This document shows positions 37,481-47,346 of a DNA stretch of 64,000 nt, one piece after another. This stretch comes from Zavarzinella sp. GTDB taxonomy: Bacteria > Planctomycetota > Planctomycetia > Gemmatales > Gemmataceae. Within the stretch, counting starts at the first letter, position 1, and each line of letters opens with the position of its first letter. A model generated the notes under the pieces. It searched no databases and had not been told where the DNA came from. It saw nothing but the letters and a program-made list of their open reading frames with translations. The translations under genes were made by a program, and so were the position numbers. The stretch is taken from the NCBI GenBank assembly GCA_041399155.1, contig JAWKTI010000001.1, positions 1,302,001 through 1,366,000 of the forward strand, read 5' to 3'.

Positions 37481-38377
37481 TTACATTGATTCTACTGGTG
37501 TTGCCATCGTGGTGGCATCGTTTTCGGTAATTGTCGGGTAAGTCATTCCCAGACCAGTAAAAATTTGCTGCATCAATTCGGTGCAACTAGCCCACCGGTG
37601 CTGCGGCTGTGGATTGAGTGCTCGTTCCAGAATTTTGGCTTCCACAGCACTGACACCACCGAGGTTGGGTGATTTTCGTTCGCTTGGATGTGAAAAAGAG
37701 GCTTTTGTAACCGCAGGGAAAGGTAATTCCCCCGTTCGCAGATAATAATACGTAACTGCAAATGAATACTGGTCCGAATTCGGAGTAATTTGATTCGAAT
37801 AAAATTCCGGAGGGGAGAAGTCTGGTGTTCCAGAGGCATGACAAATCTGGTAGTTTGCATGAATTGGGGTGCAGAAGCCAAAATCACACAATTTCGCCTG
37901 TTCTCCAGACAAAAGGATATTGCTCGGTTTGATATCTCGATGGACAAATCCCACCGTTCGGTGATCAAAACGATGCTTCCGCGAATTTAAATGATCCAGA
38001 GCAGATGCTACTTGGGCCATGTAAATTCCTAATAATTCTGCAGGTATGCCAGTACCGTATTCATCTTTAAACACCTGACAGAGTTCCAGCAGGTTCCCAT
38101 CCGCCAGTTCCATGATGATGACAATATATTTTGGTATGCTGCACACCTGATAGGTGGGCAATAAATGCGGGTGCGTAATTCGCTGAAGTGCCTGAATTGT
38201 CTTCAATTCCTGTGAAACAACACCATTTTTACCACCCATGAACTTCAGTGCAACACGTCTGCCGCTTTCATAACTGCCTTCCCAGACTTCACCAAACGCC
38301 CCCACACCCAGGCGGTGATGCAATTTTACACCTGGAAATGGCTGCATTGTTCGGTCGATAGTCGGTGTGGGAGGCAT
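37481..38377 (-). CDS. Serine/threonine protein kinase
   Basis: A compact 298-residue cytoplasmic kinase with every catalytic landmark intact: glycine loop LGVGAFGEV, lysine in VALKFM, HRDIKPSN, CDFGF and the PPE site. There is no transmembrane helix or sensor region, unlike PknB-type kinases. The presence of all key residues contrasts with the pseudokinases at 19.5 and 24.7 kb. It is monocistronic. Confidence 0.95.
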   Translation of the reverse strand: MPPTPTIDRTMQPFPGVKLHHRLGVGAFGEVWEGSYESGRRVALKFMGGKNGVVSQELKTIQALQRITHPHLLPTYQVCSIPKYIVIIMELADGNLLELCQVFKDEYGTGIPAELLGIYMAQVASALDHLNSRKHRFDHRTVGFVHRDIKPSNILLSGEQAKLCDFGFCTPIHANYQICHASGTPDFSPPEFYSNQITPNSDQYSFAVTYYYLRTGELPFPAVTKASFSHPSERKSPNLGGVSAVEAKILERALNPQPQHRWASCTELMQQIFTGLGMTYPTITENDATTMATPVESM

Positions 38378-38530
38378 TCAGATCACTCACTGACAACATT
38401 TTCAGGAAATATAGCACGGAAATTTAGTGACAAATGCCAGTTGCCCATTTCTCATGAAATTTCGGTGTAGCAAAAAAGGCAATTTGGGTTAGAATGGAAG
38501 GTTGTATGGTTAGAATTGATGGAGTAATGG

Positions 38531-39781
38531 ATGAGCCATTTGATGCACAAAGTGCTGGTTGTTGGATTGCTGTTGATTACCGTTCCAACGTTTTATGGTG
38601 CGGAACCGACCAAAGAAGAGTTAACCAAGACCGTTCTCGAATTGAATCGCTTGACCGGTACTACTTCGATGACAAAACGACTGGTGGAACTGGCTCGTGA
38701 TGAACAACTTAGTAAAAAGCTCATTCCAGTTGCTGTTGAACTCAGTAAGGCAAAGAAGCGCGACATCAATTACAACGCACTTTTTGTAATGGGCAGACTG
38801 GCACAAAACTTCAAATTGTCGGACGATGCAGTTCAGCTATACCGCGCAGCATCTGAAGAAGCTACGAAAGTGGGGAGTGCATCCAAAATCGTAGATGTGT
38901 TCGATTCTTTAATCGACCTTTATGCTGCCACAAAAAAATACGACGAAGCAATTCAAGCCTGCCAGGAATTTCTGGAAATCCCTATCGATGATCCGGAAAG
39001 TCCAATCTCTCGGATGAAACCGTTCATCATGGAAAAGATGGTGATGAATGTGGCGCGTAAAGGCAAAATTGATGAAGCTGTCGCACTCGCCGACAGACTC
39101 GTCGAAGATGACCGTGGAGGCTGGTATTTTGTCCGCTTGAAAGGGGACGTGTTAAGAGAAGGTGAAAAATATAAAGAAGCTGCGGAAGCCTATGAACTTT
39201 CGCTCAGCAGGTTGAAGAAGTTCGATCGATTGGAAAAAGAGCAGCGAGACCGCATCGGCCAGCGAATTCGCTACATTTTAAGCAGTGTTTACGTATCGAT
39301 GAAAGATCTCGACAAAGGGATTACTATTCTGGAAGAACTGGTTAAAGAGGATCCCAAAAATCCCACCTATCTGAATGATTTAGGTTTTACTCTGGCTGAC
39401 CACGATAAACGCCTTGATGATGCTGAAAAACTGATTCGCCAGGCAATTGAATTTGATCGTGAAGAACGCAAGGCAATCGAAAACCTGCCCAAAGATCTTG
39501 ATGTCGACAATGCTGCTTACCTGGATAGCCTGGGATGGGTACTCTTCAAGAAAAAGAAATATCAGGAAGCATTAAAGGAGTTGGAAGCAGCCGTCAAACT
39601 GGAGGACGGTGCTCACATCGAAATTTATGATCACCTGGCCGAGACTTATAAAGCGCTGGGTCAAACGAACAAAGCCGTCGAAATGTGGAAAAAAGCGTTA
39701 AAACTGGAAGATATTTCTAAAAGTGACCAGGAGCGACGCAAAGCGATTCAAAAGAAGCTAGACAGCAATCGGGACGATTGA
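38531..39781 (+). CDS. Exported TPR protein
   Basis: A 416-residue protein with a signal peptide (1-23) followed by six or more tetratricopeptide-like helical repeats (for example ALFVMGRLAQNFKLSDDAVQLYRAA, AAEAYELSLSRLKKF, AYLDSLGWVLFKKKKYQEALKELEAA). TPR arrays bind other proteins; no partner can be read from the sequence. A GGAG site (38521-38524) supports the ATG at 38531. It is lysine/glutamate-rich and sits about 70 bases ahead of the ECF sigma-factor gene, so both may share a transcript. Confidence 0.88.
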   Translation: MSHLMHKVLVVGLLLITVPTFYGAEPTKEELTKTVLELNRLTGTTSMTKRLVELARDEQLSKKLIPVAVELSKAKKRDINYNALFVMGRLAQNFKLSDDAVQLYRAASEEATKVGSASKIVDVFDSLIDLYAATKKYDEAIQACQEFLEIPIDDPESPISRMKPFIMEKMVMNVARKGKIDEAVALADRLVEDDRGGWYFVRLKGDVLREGEKYKEAAEAYELSLSRLKKFDRLEKEQRDRIGQRIRYILSSVYVSMKDLDKGITILEELVKEDPKNPTYLNDLGFTLADHDKRLDDAEKLIRQAIEFDREERKAIENLPKDLDVDNAAYLDSLGWVLFKKKKYQEALKELEAAVKLEDGAHIEIYDHLAETYKALGQTNKAVEMWKKALKLEDISKSDQERRKAIQKKLDSNRDD

Positions 39782-39852
39782 TCTCGCTTCGTAATTGCAG
39801 GATCATTTCAATACCATTTCAGTGATGGAATACTGGTTAGCCTGAGGGTTTC

Positions 39853-40476
39853 ATGGACCAGTCTGAAGAGTTTAATACGAATCAATTGATCATTATCACC
39901 AACCGCTTAAAGGCTGGTGATGACACTGCCTACGATCAACTCGTCAAGCAAGTTGAAGTGCGTCTTCAGTTTTTGACTCGAAAGATGCTTCGTAGATTTC
40001 CATCTGTGCGGCAGATGGAAGAAACGGGCGATGTCATGAACATGATGCACCAACGGCTTTGGCGGAGGCTGAAAAGCAAAGATATCCAATCAACAAAAGA
40101 ATTTTTTCATCTGGCAAGCTGGGAGTTGGCTAATGAACTCAAAAGCTTAGCCAGAAAGTACTTAGGGGCAAACGGGTGGTATCAGAACATCCGCGAAATT
40201 GATCCCGAAGTGGCTAAGAATATACCTGAAAATTTGACCTCTGCAGAAAATTCGGATCTCGATCACTGGTTTTCGTTCCATGAAACAGTGCTGAAACTCC
40301 CTGAATTGGAGCGGGACATTTTTTGCCTCGTTTTCTATCACGGTATCGATAAAGAAGCGATTGCTGAAATGTATGGTAAAGATTCTCGCACCATCCGGCG
40401 GTGGTATTGTAACGCCATAACACAATTACAGGAAAAGTTACAGGACAAACTGCCAGAATTAGACCGTTTGGACTAA
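39853..40476 (+). CDS. ECF-type RNA polymerase sigma factor
   Basis: A 207-residue sigma-70-family factor with only regions 2 and 4. Region 2 (about 25-110) contains the DNA-melting helix GDVMNMMHQRLWRRL. Region 4 (about 140-200) carries LPELERDIFCLVFYHGIDKEAIAEMYG and the recognition helix SRTIRRWYCNAI. It resembles the ECF-type factors expanded in planctomycetes. No anti-sigma gene is adjacent. The 3' end overlaps the convergent trmB by 18 bases. Confidence 0.9.
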   Translation: MDQSEEFNTNQLIIITNRLKAGDDTAYDQLVKQVEVRLQFLTRKMLRRFPSVRQMEETGDVMNMMHQRLWRRLKSKDIQSTKEFFHLASWELANELKSLARKYLGANGWYQNIREIDPEVAKNIPENLTSAENSDLDHWFSFHETVLKLPELERDIFCLVFYHGIDKEAIAEMYGKDSRTIRRWYCNAITQLQEKLQDKLPELDRLD

Positions 40477-41109
40477 TGCGACATAACTAGCCCGATAAAT
40501 TGGCCGACCTTCCTTGCGATATTTTCTTTCGAAATTGGTCAAAAAGTCTTTTTCGTGCTCTCCTGCAGGTAATGCTGGAAGTTCAATTGGTTGATAAATG
40601 GAACTCGATTCCTGCATTACCTCCTGCATTACTCTAAAATATTCTTCTACATCCGTTGCAATGTGAAAATGCCCACCTGGCAATAGCGACTGCCAGACGT
40701 GGTTCACAAATTCTACGGTAAACACTCGCCGCTTTCGGTGGCGAGCTTTCCACCACGGATCAGGAAAATAGATGTGCAATGTGCTGACACTATGTGCTGG
40801 AATCCGGTCTCTGAGAAAACAATTCGCATCCCCACAGGCAAGCCGGATGTTCTGAAGATCAGCATGGATTACCCGTGCGGCCGTCAGCAATTGATATTTC
40901 CGCACGATTTCAATGCCAAAGTAGTTTTTCTCCGGGTGTTGGGTGGCATTATTCAGCAGAAATAACCCTTTGCCAAAACCCACCTCGATTTCAATGGGAT
41001 TGTTGTTACCAAATAACTGTTCCCATACCAGCCTACCAGTGGTTTCAGGAGAGGTTTCAAATAACACTGGAGTAAGTTGGTCAATTTCAAGACGTTGGCG
41101 GTGCCGCAC
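40459..41109 (-). CDS. trmB: tRNA (guanine-N7-)-methyltransferase
   Basis: TrmB (216 residues) makes m7G46 in the variable loop of tRNA. SAM-binding EVGFGKGLFLLN opens the Rossmann fold; SFPDPWWK-type HIYFPDPWWKARHRKRRVF is the strongly diagnostic catalytic/RNA-binding block. The C-terminal FERKYRKEGRPIYRASY is also typical. Cytoplasmic. It lies 62 bases after the fabZ-like gene on the same strand, the last gene of that run. Confidence 0.94.
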   Translation of the reverse strand: MRHRQRLEIDQLTPVLFETSPETTGRLVWEQLFGNNNPIEIEVGFGKGLFLLNNATQHPEKNYFGIEIVRKYQLLTAARVIHADLQNIRLACGDANCFLRDRIPAHSVSTLHIYFPDPWWKARHRKRRVFTVEFVNHVWQSLLPGGHFHIATDVEEYFRVMQEVMQESSSIYQPIELPALPAGEHEKDFLTNFERKYRKEGRPIYRASYVALVQTV

Positions 41110-41171
41110 AATAATTCGCTCAATTATATATTATGTTATTTATATAGTCAATATGATATATTTTTGGGCGG

Positions 41172-41684
41172 CTATTCATTAGATGTTATTTTCAAATAAT
41201 CCTGTCCAGGAATCACCATACCGATTACATCGCACTGAAAAGCCATTTTGTCGTTGACAAATCCTTGTGCGGTAAAGTTCATCTGTCTACGGTCAACGCG
41301 ATTTCCCTTGCAAAGCAGGTACAGTCGCTCGCCAGGGCGGACGCTGGTGCGAAAACGGGCATTTTCAACCCCACCCAGACCCAGAAGCACATCGGAAAGC
41401 AAGCCCGTTTTCAGCACGTAATAACACAATAGTTGTGCTGCAGCTTCGATCATTAAAACGCCAGGCAGGATGGGATAGCCTGGCATGTGACCGGAAGTCC
41501 AGAACTCATCTTCCAACACATCCTTGTACCCCACCAGAATGTGGTTGGTGGTATCCAAATGCACCACCGCAGTCAGGTGTTCCATGTGATCGCGGTGTGG
41601 CAGGAACTTACGAATCTCTTCTCGAGTTGCGATCGGGGCCGCATTGTAGTACGGTTGAAGATCGATGAAAGGCTGGTGTCTCAT
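41172..41684 (-). CDS. FabZ-like 3-hydroxyacyl-ACP dehydratase
   Basis: A 170-residue hot-dog-fold protein related to FabZ, which dehydrates 3-hydroxyacyl-ACP in fatty-acid synthesis. The catalytic histidine lies in GHMPGYPILPGVL and the catalytic acid in MIEAAAQLL, both as in FabZ. The 36-residue N-terminal part differs from standard FabZ. It is 12 bases after the HAD-like gene, so they are very likely cotranscribed. It could be the housekeeping fabZ or a specialised one. Confidence 0.88.
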   Translation of the reverse strand: MRHQPFIDLQPYYNAAPIATREEIRKFLPHRDHMEHLTAVVHLDTTNHILVGYKDVLEDEFWTSGHMPGYPILPGVLMIEAAAQLLCYYVLKTGLLSDVLLGLGGVENARFRTSVRPGERLYLLCKGNRVDRRQMNFTAQGFVNDKMAFQCDVIGMVIPGQDYLKITSNE

Positions 41685-41696
41685 TGCTGTTAAAAA

Positions 41697-42647
41697 TTAG
41701 TGACCCAAAAGCGGAATGATATCAATTAGCTGCGTTAACAGGGCATCGGGGCGAGAAGCAGGATGTTTTAAATCATCACTGGTTGCCTCCAAACTAGTTC
41801 GATCACCGGCAAATAACGCCGTTTTCATCCCCCACTGTTTAGCCGGCATCAGATCGCGAGGAATACTGTTGCCAATATGAAGCACTTGACCAGGAGATAT
41901 TCCCATTTGTTCAATCATTTCTATTGATTGTTCGAAAACTTTGTCTTCCGGTTTTCTGGCAGAAGCTTTGAATGAAACAACAGAATGCTGTTCCTGCAAG
42001 ATCGCCTGAAAATCGAATCCTGGGGATTGCTGCGTCAGGCAATACTGAAGGTGGGGTAAAGTGAACACCTGGCCGTTCGAGAGAACACCTTGTTTGATGC
42101 CCAGTTGCGCAATTTCTTTGATCGCCGTTGCAGCGTGGGGGTAAGCAGCAGTGCCTTGTAACGAGCGGTGAAAGAAAAAGGCTACTTTTTGCGAAAATTC
42201 GTTCGGATCACCGTAGAAAGTGGTGTCGTATTTGTACTCTTTCTGGAAGAGCTTTCCAATAATCGCCTCCCAGACACGATGGGAAGCAATTTCCGGCAAT
42301 TTCACATCACTACCGGCAAATTGAAATTCTGTGAATACCTTTTTGTAGATTTCTTTCATGTATTCCGCAGGCTGACCAGGTTTCCTGCTCATTGAACCCC
42401 ACATCTTAAACTCGGTGATCGTTTTATCCAGCGCGATGTTCATCATGAAGTCATCATCAACTTGATGACGCAAATCCCCACCTGCGATATTCAGTAGAGT
42501 TCCGTATGTGTTCCACAACACGAGTCGGATACCTGGAACAGGTGCGGTACTTGGTTTCGCCTTTACCGGAATCGGGGCAGGGGGAGAAGGCCAGGGGAGT
42601 TTCCTCTGATCAAGCGATTCCGCATACTGAAGTAAGGTAACACCCAT
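41697..42647 (-). CDS. HAD-like protein lacking its nucleophilic aspartate
   Basis: A 316-residue protein with the haloacid-dehalogenase fold (FDxYGT branch). Motif I reads LVLWNTYGTLL, so the aspartate nucleophile is asparagine. Motif II (VLSNG) and motif III lysine (ARKPEDK) are kept. Motif IV reads HIGNSIPRD, where the first metal-binding aspartate is also asparagine. It therefore probably does not dephosphorylate and may bind a ligand or protein. A short low-complexity N-terminus precedes the fold. It is 12 bases ahead of the fabZ-like gene, in the same run. Sequence at both motifs was read from the DNA. Confidence 0.87.
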   Translation of the reverse strand: MGVTLLQYAESLDQRKLPWPSPPAPIPVKAKPSTAPVPGIRLVLWNTYGTLLNIAGGDLRHQVDDDFMMNIALDKTITEFKMWGSMSRKPGQPAEYMKEIYKKVFTEFQFAGSDVKLPEIASHRVWEAIIGKLFQKEYKYDTTFYGDPNEFSQKVAFFFHRSLQGTAAYPHAATAIKEIAQLGIKQGVLSNGQVFTLPHLQYCLTQQSPGFDFQAILQEQHSVVSFKASARKPEDKVFEQSIEMIEQMGISPGQVLHIGNSIPRDLMPAKQWGMKTALFAGDRTSLEATSDDLKHPASRPDALLTQLIDIIPLLGH

Positions 42648-42789
42648 TGTTGTCCGATAACAAGCGTATATGCTGGAAATTCAACCATTCAATGAATTAC
42701 AGCATTTATTGTGAAATACTATTTGCACAGGTTCAACTGTATGGTTGAGTGAATCAGTATACACGAAATTGCGCGAGTTGCCAGAACTT

Positions 42790-44595
42790 TCAAGCAAGCG
42801 CCAATGGCACAGGTGAAGAGTCTGAACTGAATGGAGAATCCTGCAGCTCTTCTTCGCCACCTTTATCGCGGTAGATATGCATGATCCTTAACCTTCCAAG
42901 TGGTGCGAATTTTGGTTCGTAATATTTCGATTCCGACTTTTTCTGTTCAACATCCAGATCGTGGAACATCACTCGATATTTGATCATTTGTCGAAAATCT
43001 AGGTCTTCAGCACGTCTGGCGGGATGGGTGCGATCATAAACTTCGAATAATCGCCTGAATATTCGAATGATTGGGCCCGCACCGATGCCAATTTCAATGA
43101 AAATGACATCAATTTCCATTGCCCGCAGCAAATGGTAAAAGTACTTCCGTACAGACAAGGGATACAATTCACGGTAAGGCGGGCCGATCATTTCTGCCAG
43201 AAATGCCATTTCATCTTCACTGGAAATCGCTTCATCTCTAGTCAGGCCGCCGACAAACCAAAGGTGAGGAGCGAACCAATAGCCTTCAGCGCCATTGCGG
43301 GGTACCGATTTTGCCTGTTTGAACAATACTTCTGTGCAACGCAGGAACTTTCGCCTAGCCTGTAGTTCATAACGCCGTTTCAGTCGAAAATGAACATCGG
43401 CATTCTTCAAATCCTCGAGACAAAGTTCCAGCGGCCATTTGGGATCGAATTCTGTTGCCTGAGATGCTTCGGGATGAACGATTCGCACATGAATCGTACA
43501 GTAGTCCGTTTCGGTCACAGGTGTCGCCAGATGCCAACCGTGGGGACGAACCAGTCTGGCGAAATGATTGCGGGTGGGCTCACTGCCATTTTCCAGGTCG
43601 ATGAAGCGGATTTCTTTACCTGATGGAGATCGAATCCAAGCGTACCAGGCAAGTATAAATGATGAAAGAAACATTCCTGGAGAAAGCCAAGCTACCCAGG
43701 TGCCAAGCATATTTGTCAGCCCCATAACCTGTTCTGCTTTTGGTTTACCGTAGAGGTAACTTCCCGAAGCACTTATTGTCAGTGCAAAAAGACCAAATAT
43801 TGCGACTGATGTGCAAGCTAACAGCAATCGGGGCAGGGTAATGGCAAAAATTTTCTGGCTGCGGTAGGCTCGCCAGATCAATTGCATGTTGGAATTCCCA
43901 AATCCCAGAGTAAATTGCACGACCAGAGCACCTAGCCAAAACAGTGCATTTACTGTCAGAGGGATCCAGAGTGGGAACAACCAACTGAGAATGCTGATCG
44001 AAGAAATGTAGGAGGCAATTGCAATTAATCGACGACGATTATACGGCGTGCCTTCTGTTTGTGGGAACAGACGAGAAACCACCATCGTTGGCAGATAGAC
44101 ACCTGCCAGACATGTAAGGAACATTGCTCCCCACAACAGGCTGAGCAAAAACAGGTACGCGATATAAGAAACCTGCACAACAGGAGGTCGCCAGCCACTT
44201 GGAAAATAATACCAGGCAAGGGTGCCCAGAATACACCATGCGGCTAAACTTGCCAGCAACAAGTGGTAGCCGAGAGGCATTTTTCTTGGGATTTGAGGGG
44301 AGCCCCGCAAATCTGGACCAAAGGATAACTTCACGAAATCGGTTAATTTTGCCAGCCGCCAGACCAGCCAGCCTAATCGTTTCACCCAGGATGTTGGATT
44401 ATTACGATGCCGGAGAGCAATCGTTGCCATAATCAGCAGCAATACGATTGCACCAATCGTGTCGTGGATGTCTGTGGTGGCCTGACGGCCATACATTTCC
44501 AGACCAATTAGCAACACGATCACGGATGGCGTGAACCACCTTCCGTGGGAAAGCGTATGCCTGAGTTGCGGGTAAACTTGTGAGAAAAGTTTCAT
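42790..44595 (-). CDS. Multi-pass membrane protein of unknown function
   Basis: A 601-residue protein whose first ~370 residues contain about eight hydrophobic segments (for example SVIVLLIGLEMYG, TIGAIVLLLIMATIAL, LLLASLAAWCILGTLAWY, YLFLLSLLWGAMFLTCLAGVYL, ALFWLGALVVQF). The last ~230 residues are soluble and rich in charged and aromatic residues. I recognise no family. I start at the ATG at 44595 (GGAG at 44606-44609), although an in-frame TTG at 44637 extends it by 14 residues. It sits upstream of the HAD/fabZ/trmB run, 142 bases away. It may be a transporter-like or envelope-assembly protein. Confidence 0.8.
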   Translation of the reverse strand: MKLFSQVYPQLRHTLSHGRWFTPSVIVLLIGLEMYGRQATTDIHDTIGAIVLLLIMATIALRHRNNPTSWVKRLGWLVWRLAKLTDFVKLSFGPDLRGSPQIPRKMPLGYHLLLASLAAWCILGTLAWYYFPSGWRPPVVQVSYIAYLFLLSLLWGAMFLTCLAGVYLPTMVVSRLFPQTEGTPYNRRRLIAIASYISSISILSWLFPLWIPLTVNALFWLGALVVQFTLGFGNSNMQLIWRAYRSQKIFAITLPRLLLACTSVAIFGLFALTISASGSYLYGKPKAEQVMGLTNMLGTWVAWLSPGMFLSSFILAWYAWIRSPSGKEIRFIDLENGSEPTRNHFARLVRPHGWHLATPVTETDYCTIHVRIVHPEASQATEFDPKWPLELCLEDLKNADVHFRLKRRYELQARRKFLRCTEVLFKQAKSVPRNGAEGYWFAPHLWFVGGLTRDEAISSEDEMAFLAEMIGPPYRELYPLSVRKYFYHLLRAMEIDVIFIEIGIGAGPIIRIFRRLFEVYDRTHPARRAEDLDFRQMIKYRVMFHDLDVEQKKSESKYYEPKFAPLGRLRIMHIYRDKGGEEELQDSPFSSDSSPVPLALA

Positions 44596-45181
44596 CCAGC
44601 CACGGCTCCGATCATCCAGATCGTTGGAGAGATCCAAGAACTATTATTTTAACAATAGATGACAGCGGAAATGCAAAAAAAGCTATTCCCAGCTTGAAAA
44701 TTGCGACAGCAACTAGTCAGCAGTGGAAACTATCCGCAACATCTGTTCGTCTGATAACACTCTAGTAATCGTGCGAACATTAATATACACTGTATCATAT
44801 CTGATTCGATTGTGCCGATTTATTTTGATTTTTTCTGAAAAATTGCAATTTCATATTGAACTTACCTGCCGCATTCAGAAAGTCAGTTCAAGTACTTTGA
44901 ACAAATCGTTGCTCTAAGTACTTAAGAGAATGCAACTTATGAAAAATTACTACAAAAATCAAATTTTAGTGAACTAAATACCACTCAATATCGTCTAACT
45001 AAAGTACACATAAATGTGGGCGCAGTTTCATTTCTTTCTCCAAGAAATTGGACATACTGATCCTAAATTGAGTGGGCACAGAAAATCGTATCCCGATACA
45101 TCATTTAAACGATTCGAATTTGCCCCTTCACTTTTATCAGGGCATCAACAAACTGAATGAAACAGGAAACAGAGAGTAACA
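44596..45181. other. AT-rich divergent region upstream of pgk
   Basis: A ~590-base gap between the membrane-protein gene (leftward) and pgk (rightward) without a recognisable gene; short frames lack ribosome sites. It is AT-rich from about 44730 to 45060. The octamer AAGTACTT occurs at 44890-44897 and 44916-44923. AGAGAG-like sequence at 45170-45176 is the pgk ribosome site. Confidence 0.5.
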
Positions 45182-46390
45182 ATGGGTTCGAAGAAAAATA
45201 TTAATGATCTGAGTTCGATTCAAGGGAAGCGTGTTTTAATCCGTGTCGATTTTAATGTGCCATTCGACAAAAAATCTGGTGAAATAACCAACGATTTGCG
45301 GATTCGGGCTGCTTTACCAACAATTCGCTACTTACTGGAAAACGGTGCCTCGATCATTGCTATGAGCCACCTGGGCCGGCCAAAAGGTGATCCCACTGCG
45401 GACCAGTTTTTGAAAATGGACCGTGTTGCTGCTCGATTTTCCGAATTACTGGGCGTAGAAGTGAAAAAGCCGAGTGATCATGTAATTGACGACTCGGTGC
45501 GGACTGCGGCACATCAATTACAACCTGGGCAGGTACTGTTGTTGGAAAATGTACGCTTTGATCCGCGCGAACAGAAAAATGACTCAGAGTTTGCGGCACA
45601 AATCGCTGAACTGGCCGACATTTACGTGAACGACGCGTTCGGCACCTGTCAGAACGACAAGGATGCCTCCATGGTAGCAGTGCCAGCTGCAATGAAAACG
45701 GCTGGGAAATCGACTGTTCTGGGATTGTTGGTTGAAAAAGAATTACGTGTGATTGATGGTTTGATGGAAAATCCAACTCGACCAATGATTGCTGTGATGG
45801 GTGGGGCAAAAGTTTCCGATAAAATCGCTTTCATTAACGTCTTGCTGCAAAAAGTCGATCAACTGTTGATTGGCGGTAAAATGGCTTATACATTTTTCAA
45901 ATCTCTGGGAATGTCAGTTGGAAATATGACCATTCCCGATGAAGAGCTAGTAGCCGCAGCCAATCTGGTTCCCTATGTAGGCAAAAAGATTCTGCTACCA
46001 ACAGAAGTGATGGTGGCCAATTCGGGAAATCTCGACGACACCCAAATCGTTCAGGGTGATTTGCCTGATGGTTACGAAGGGGTTGACATTGGCCCAGCCA
46101 CTGTAGAAACATATCGACAAATCATCCTGAATGCTGGCACGGTGATCTGGAATGGTCCCGTAGGATGGTTTGAAAGGCCAAAATTCAGTCAGGGAACACA
46201 GGGGATTGCAAAAGCACTGGCAGATGCCAGCAAAACCACAACCATCGTTGGTGGTGGCGAAACGGCAGAAGCAGTTGAAAAGTTTGGTTATGCGAACCAG
46301 ATTACCCACGTTTCTACAGGTGGTGGAGCCTTTCTCGCCTATGTCGAAGGGAGAAAATTTCAGTCCCTGGCCCAAATTGAAGACAAATAA
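45182..46390 (+). CDS. pgk: Phosphoglycerate kinase
   Basis: Makes ATP from 1,3-bisphosphoglycerate in glycolysis (or the reverse). Typical motifs are RVDFNVP at the N-terminus, [57 protein letters not shown] and the C-terminal [14 protein letters not shown]...[13 protein letters not shown]. The 402 residues are standard. It is about 60 bases ahead of accD and may be cotranscribed with it. Cytoplasmic. Confidence 0.97.
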   Translation: MGSKKNINDLSSIQGKRVLIRVDFNVPFDKKSGEITNDLRIRAALPTIRYLLENGASIIAMSHLGRPKGDPTADQFLKMDRVAARFSELLGVEVKKPSDHVIDDSVRTAAHQLQPGQVLLLENVRFDPREQKNDSEFAAQIAELADIYVNDAFGTCQNDKDASMVAVPAAMKTAGKSTVLGLLVEKELRVIDGLMENPTRPMIAVMGGAKVSDKIAFINVLLQKVDQLLIGGKMAYTFFKSLGMSVGNMTIPDEELVAAANLVPYVGKKILLPTEVMVANSGNLDDTQIVQGDLPDGYEGVDIGPATVETYRQIILNAGTVIWNGPVGWFERPKFSQGTQGIAKALADASKTTTIVGGGETAEAVEKFGYANQITHVSTGGGAFLAYVEGRKFQSLAQIEDK

Positions 46391-46449
46391 CTGCGGAAAC
46401 AGTTATAAAGAGTGTAAGCCTTGAATTGTTTTGTGTGTACAGGCAACGA

Positions 46450-47274
46450 ATGACACCCCAGTTAACGAATCGCGGCATTCCAGAAGGTCTCTGGATGTCG
46501 TGCCCGAAGTGTAAAGCAACCCTCTTTCGACGCACCGTTGCGGACCAGTTGCACGTTTGCCCCGAATGTGGCTACCATTTGCCAGTCAGTGCCCGCGAAC
46601 GGATTCAACAACTGGTTGACAGCGATTCGTTCGAAGAGTGGTGTGCCGATTTAAGACCCGTTGATCCGCTTGAGTTTAACGACAAAAAGTCGTATGCAGT
46701 GCGATTGAAAGATGAACAGAAAAAAACAGGCATGACGGATGCTGCTGTTGTCGGAAAAGGATATATCCGTGGGCGGCCATTGGTCATCTGTGTTACTGAT
46801 TTTCACTTCATGGCAGGCAGTATGGGTTCTGTAGTGGGTGAAAAATTAACCTTTGCGATTGAAGAAGCGACACGACTAAGGTTGCCACTGGTGATGGTCA
46901 GTGGTTCCGGTGGTGGGGCACGCATGCAGGAGGGGATTCTCTCTTTGATGCAGATGGCAAAGATATCCGCAGCACTGGCAAAATACGATGATGCTGGTGG
47001 ACTTTATATCTGTGTGTTAACCCACCCCACGATGGGTGGGGTGGCAGCAAGCTGGGCACTGCAAGGAGATTTGACACTCGCAGAACCAGGTGCCATGATT
47101 GGATTTGCAGGTGCCAGAACCATCTGGAATACGGTGCGAATCGAGCTCCCGCCTGGTTTTCAAACCAGCGAGTTTCTTTTGGAACATGGATTTGTGGACC
47201 GGATTGTCGATCGGAAAAGTTTACGCACAGAATTGGCACGACTGATCGACTATTGTGATATGCAGCATGCTTAA
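46450..47274 (+). CDS. accD: Acetyl-CoA carboxylase carboxyltransferase subunit beta
   Basis: Beta subunit of the carboxyltransferase that makes malonyl-CoA for fatty-acid synthesis, working with AccA. The zinc ribbon CPKC...CPEC lies in the first 45 residues. The crotonase-like core shows [33 protein letters not shown] and [13 protein letters not shown] start at the ATG at 46450 with AGG just upstream, giving [15 protein letters not shown]; an in-frame TTG at 46426 would add eight residues. The 274-residue length is normal. The accA partner is not in the window. Confidence 0.95.
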   Translation: MTPQLTNRGIPEGLWMSCPKCKATLFRRTVADQLHVCPECGYHLPVSARERIQQLVDSDSFEEWCADLRPVDPLEFNDKKSYAVRLKDEQKKTGMTDAAVVGKGYIRGRPLVICVTDFHFMAGSMGSVVGEKLTFAIEEATRLRLPLVMVSGSGGGARMQEGILSLMQMAKISAALAKYDDAGGLYICVLTHPTMGGVAASWALQGDLTLAEPGAMIGFAGARTIWNTVRIELPPGFQTSEFLLEHGFVDRIVDRKSLRTELARLIDYCDMQHA

Positions 47275-47346
47275 GTGCGCGGCCTCTCGCCAATAAACTT
47301 CATAAGTGGTTTCTTAAAACGCAGTCGTTTGCTGGGAGTTACCCGT

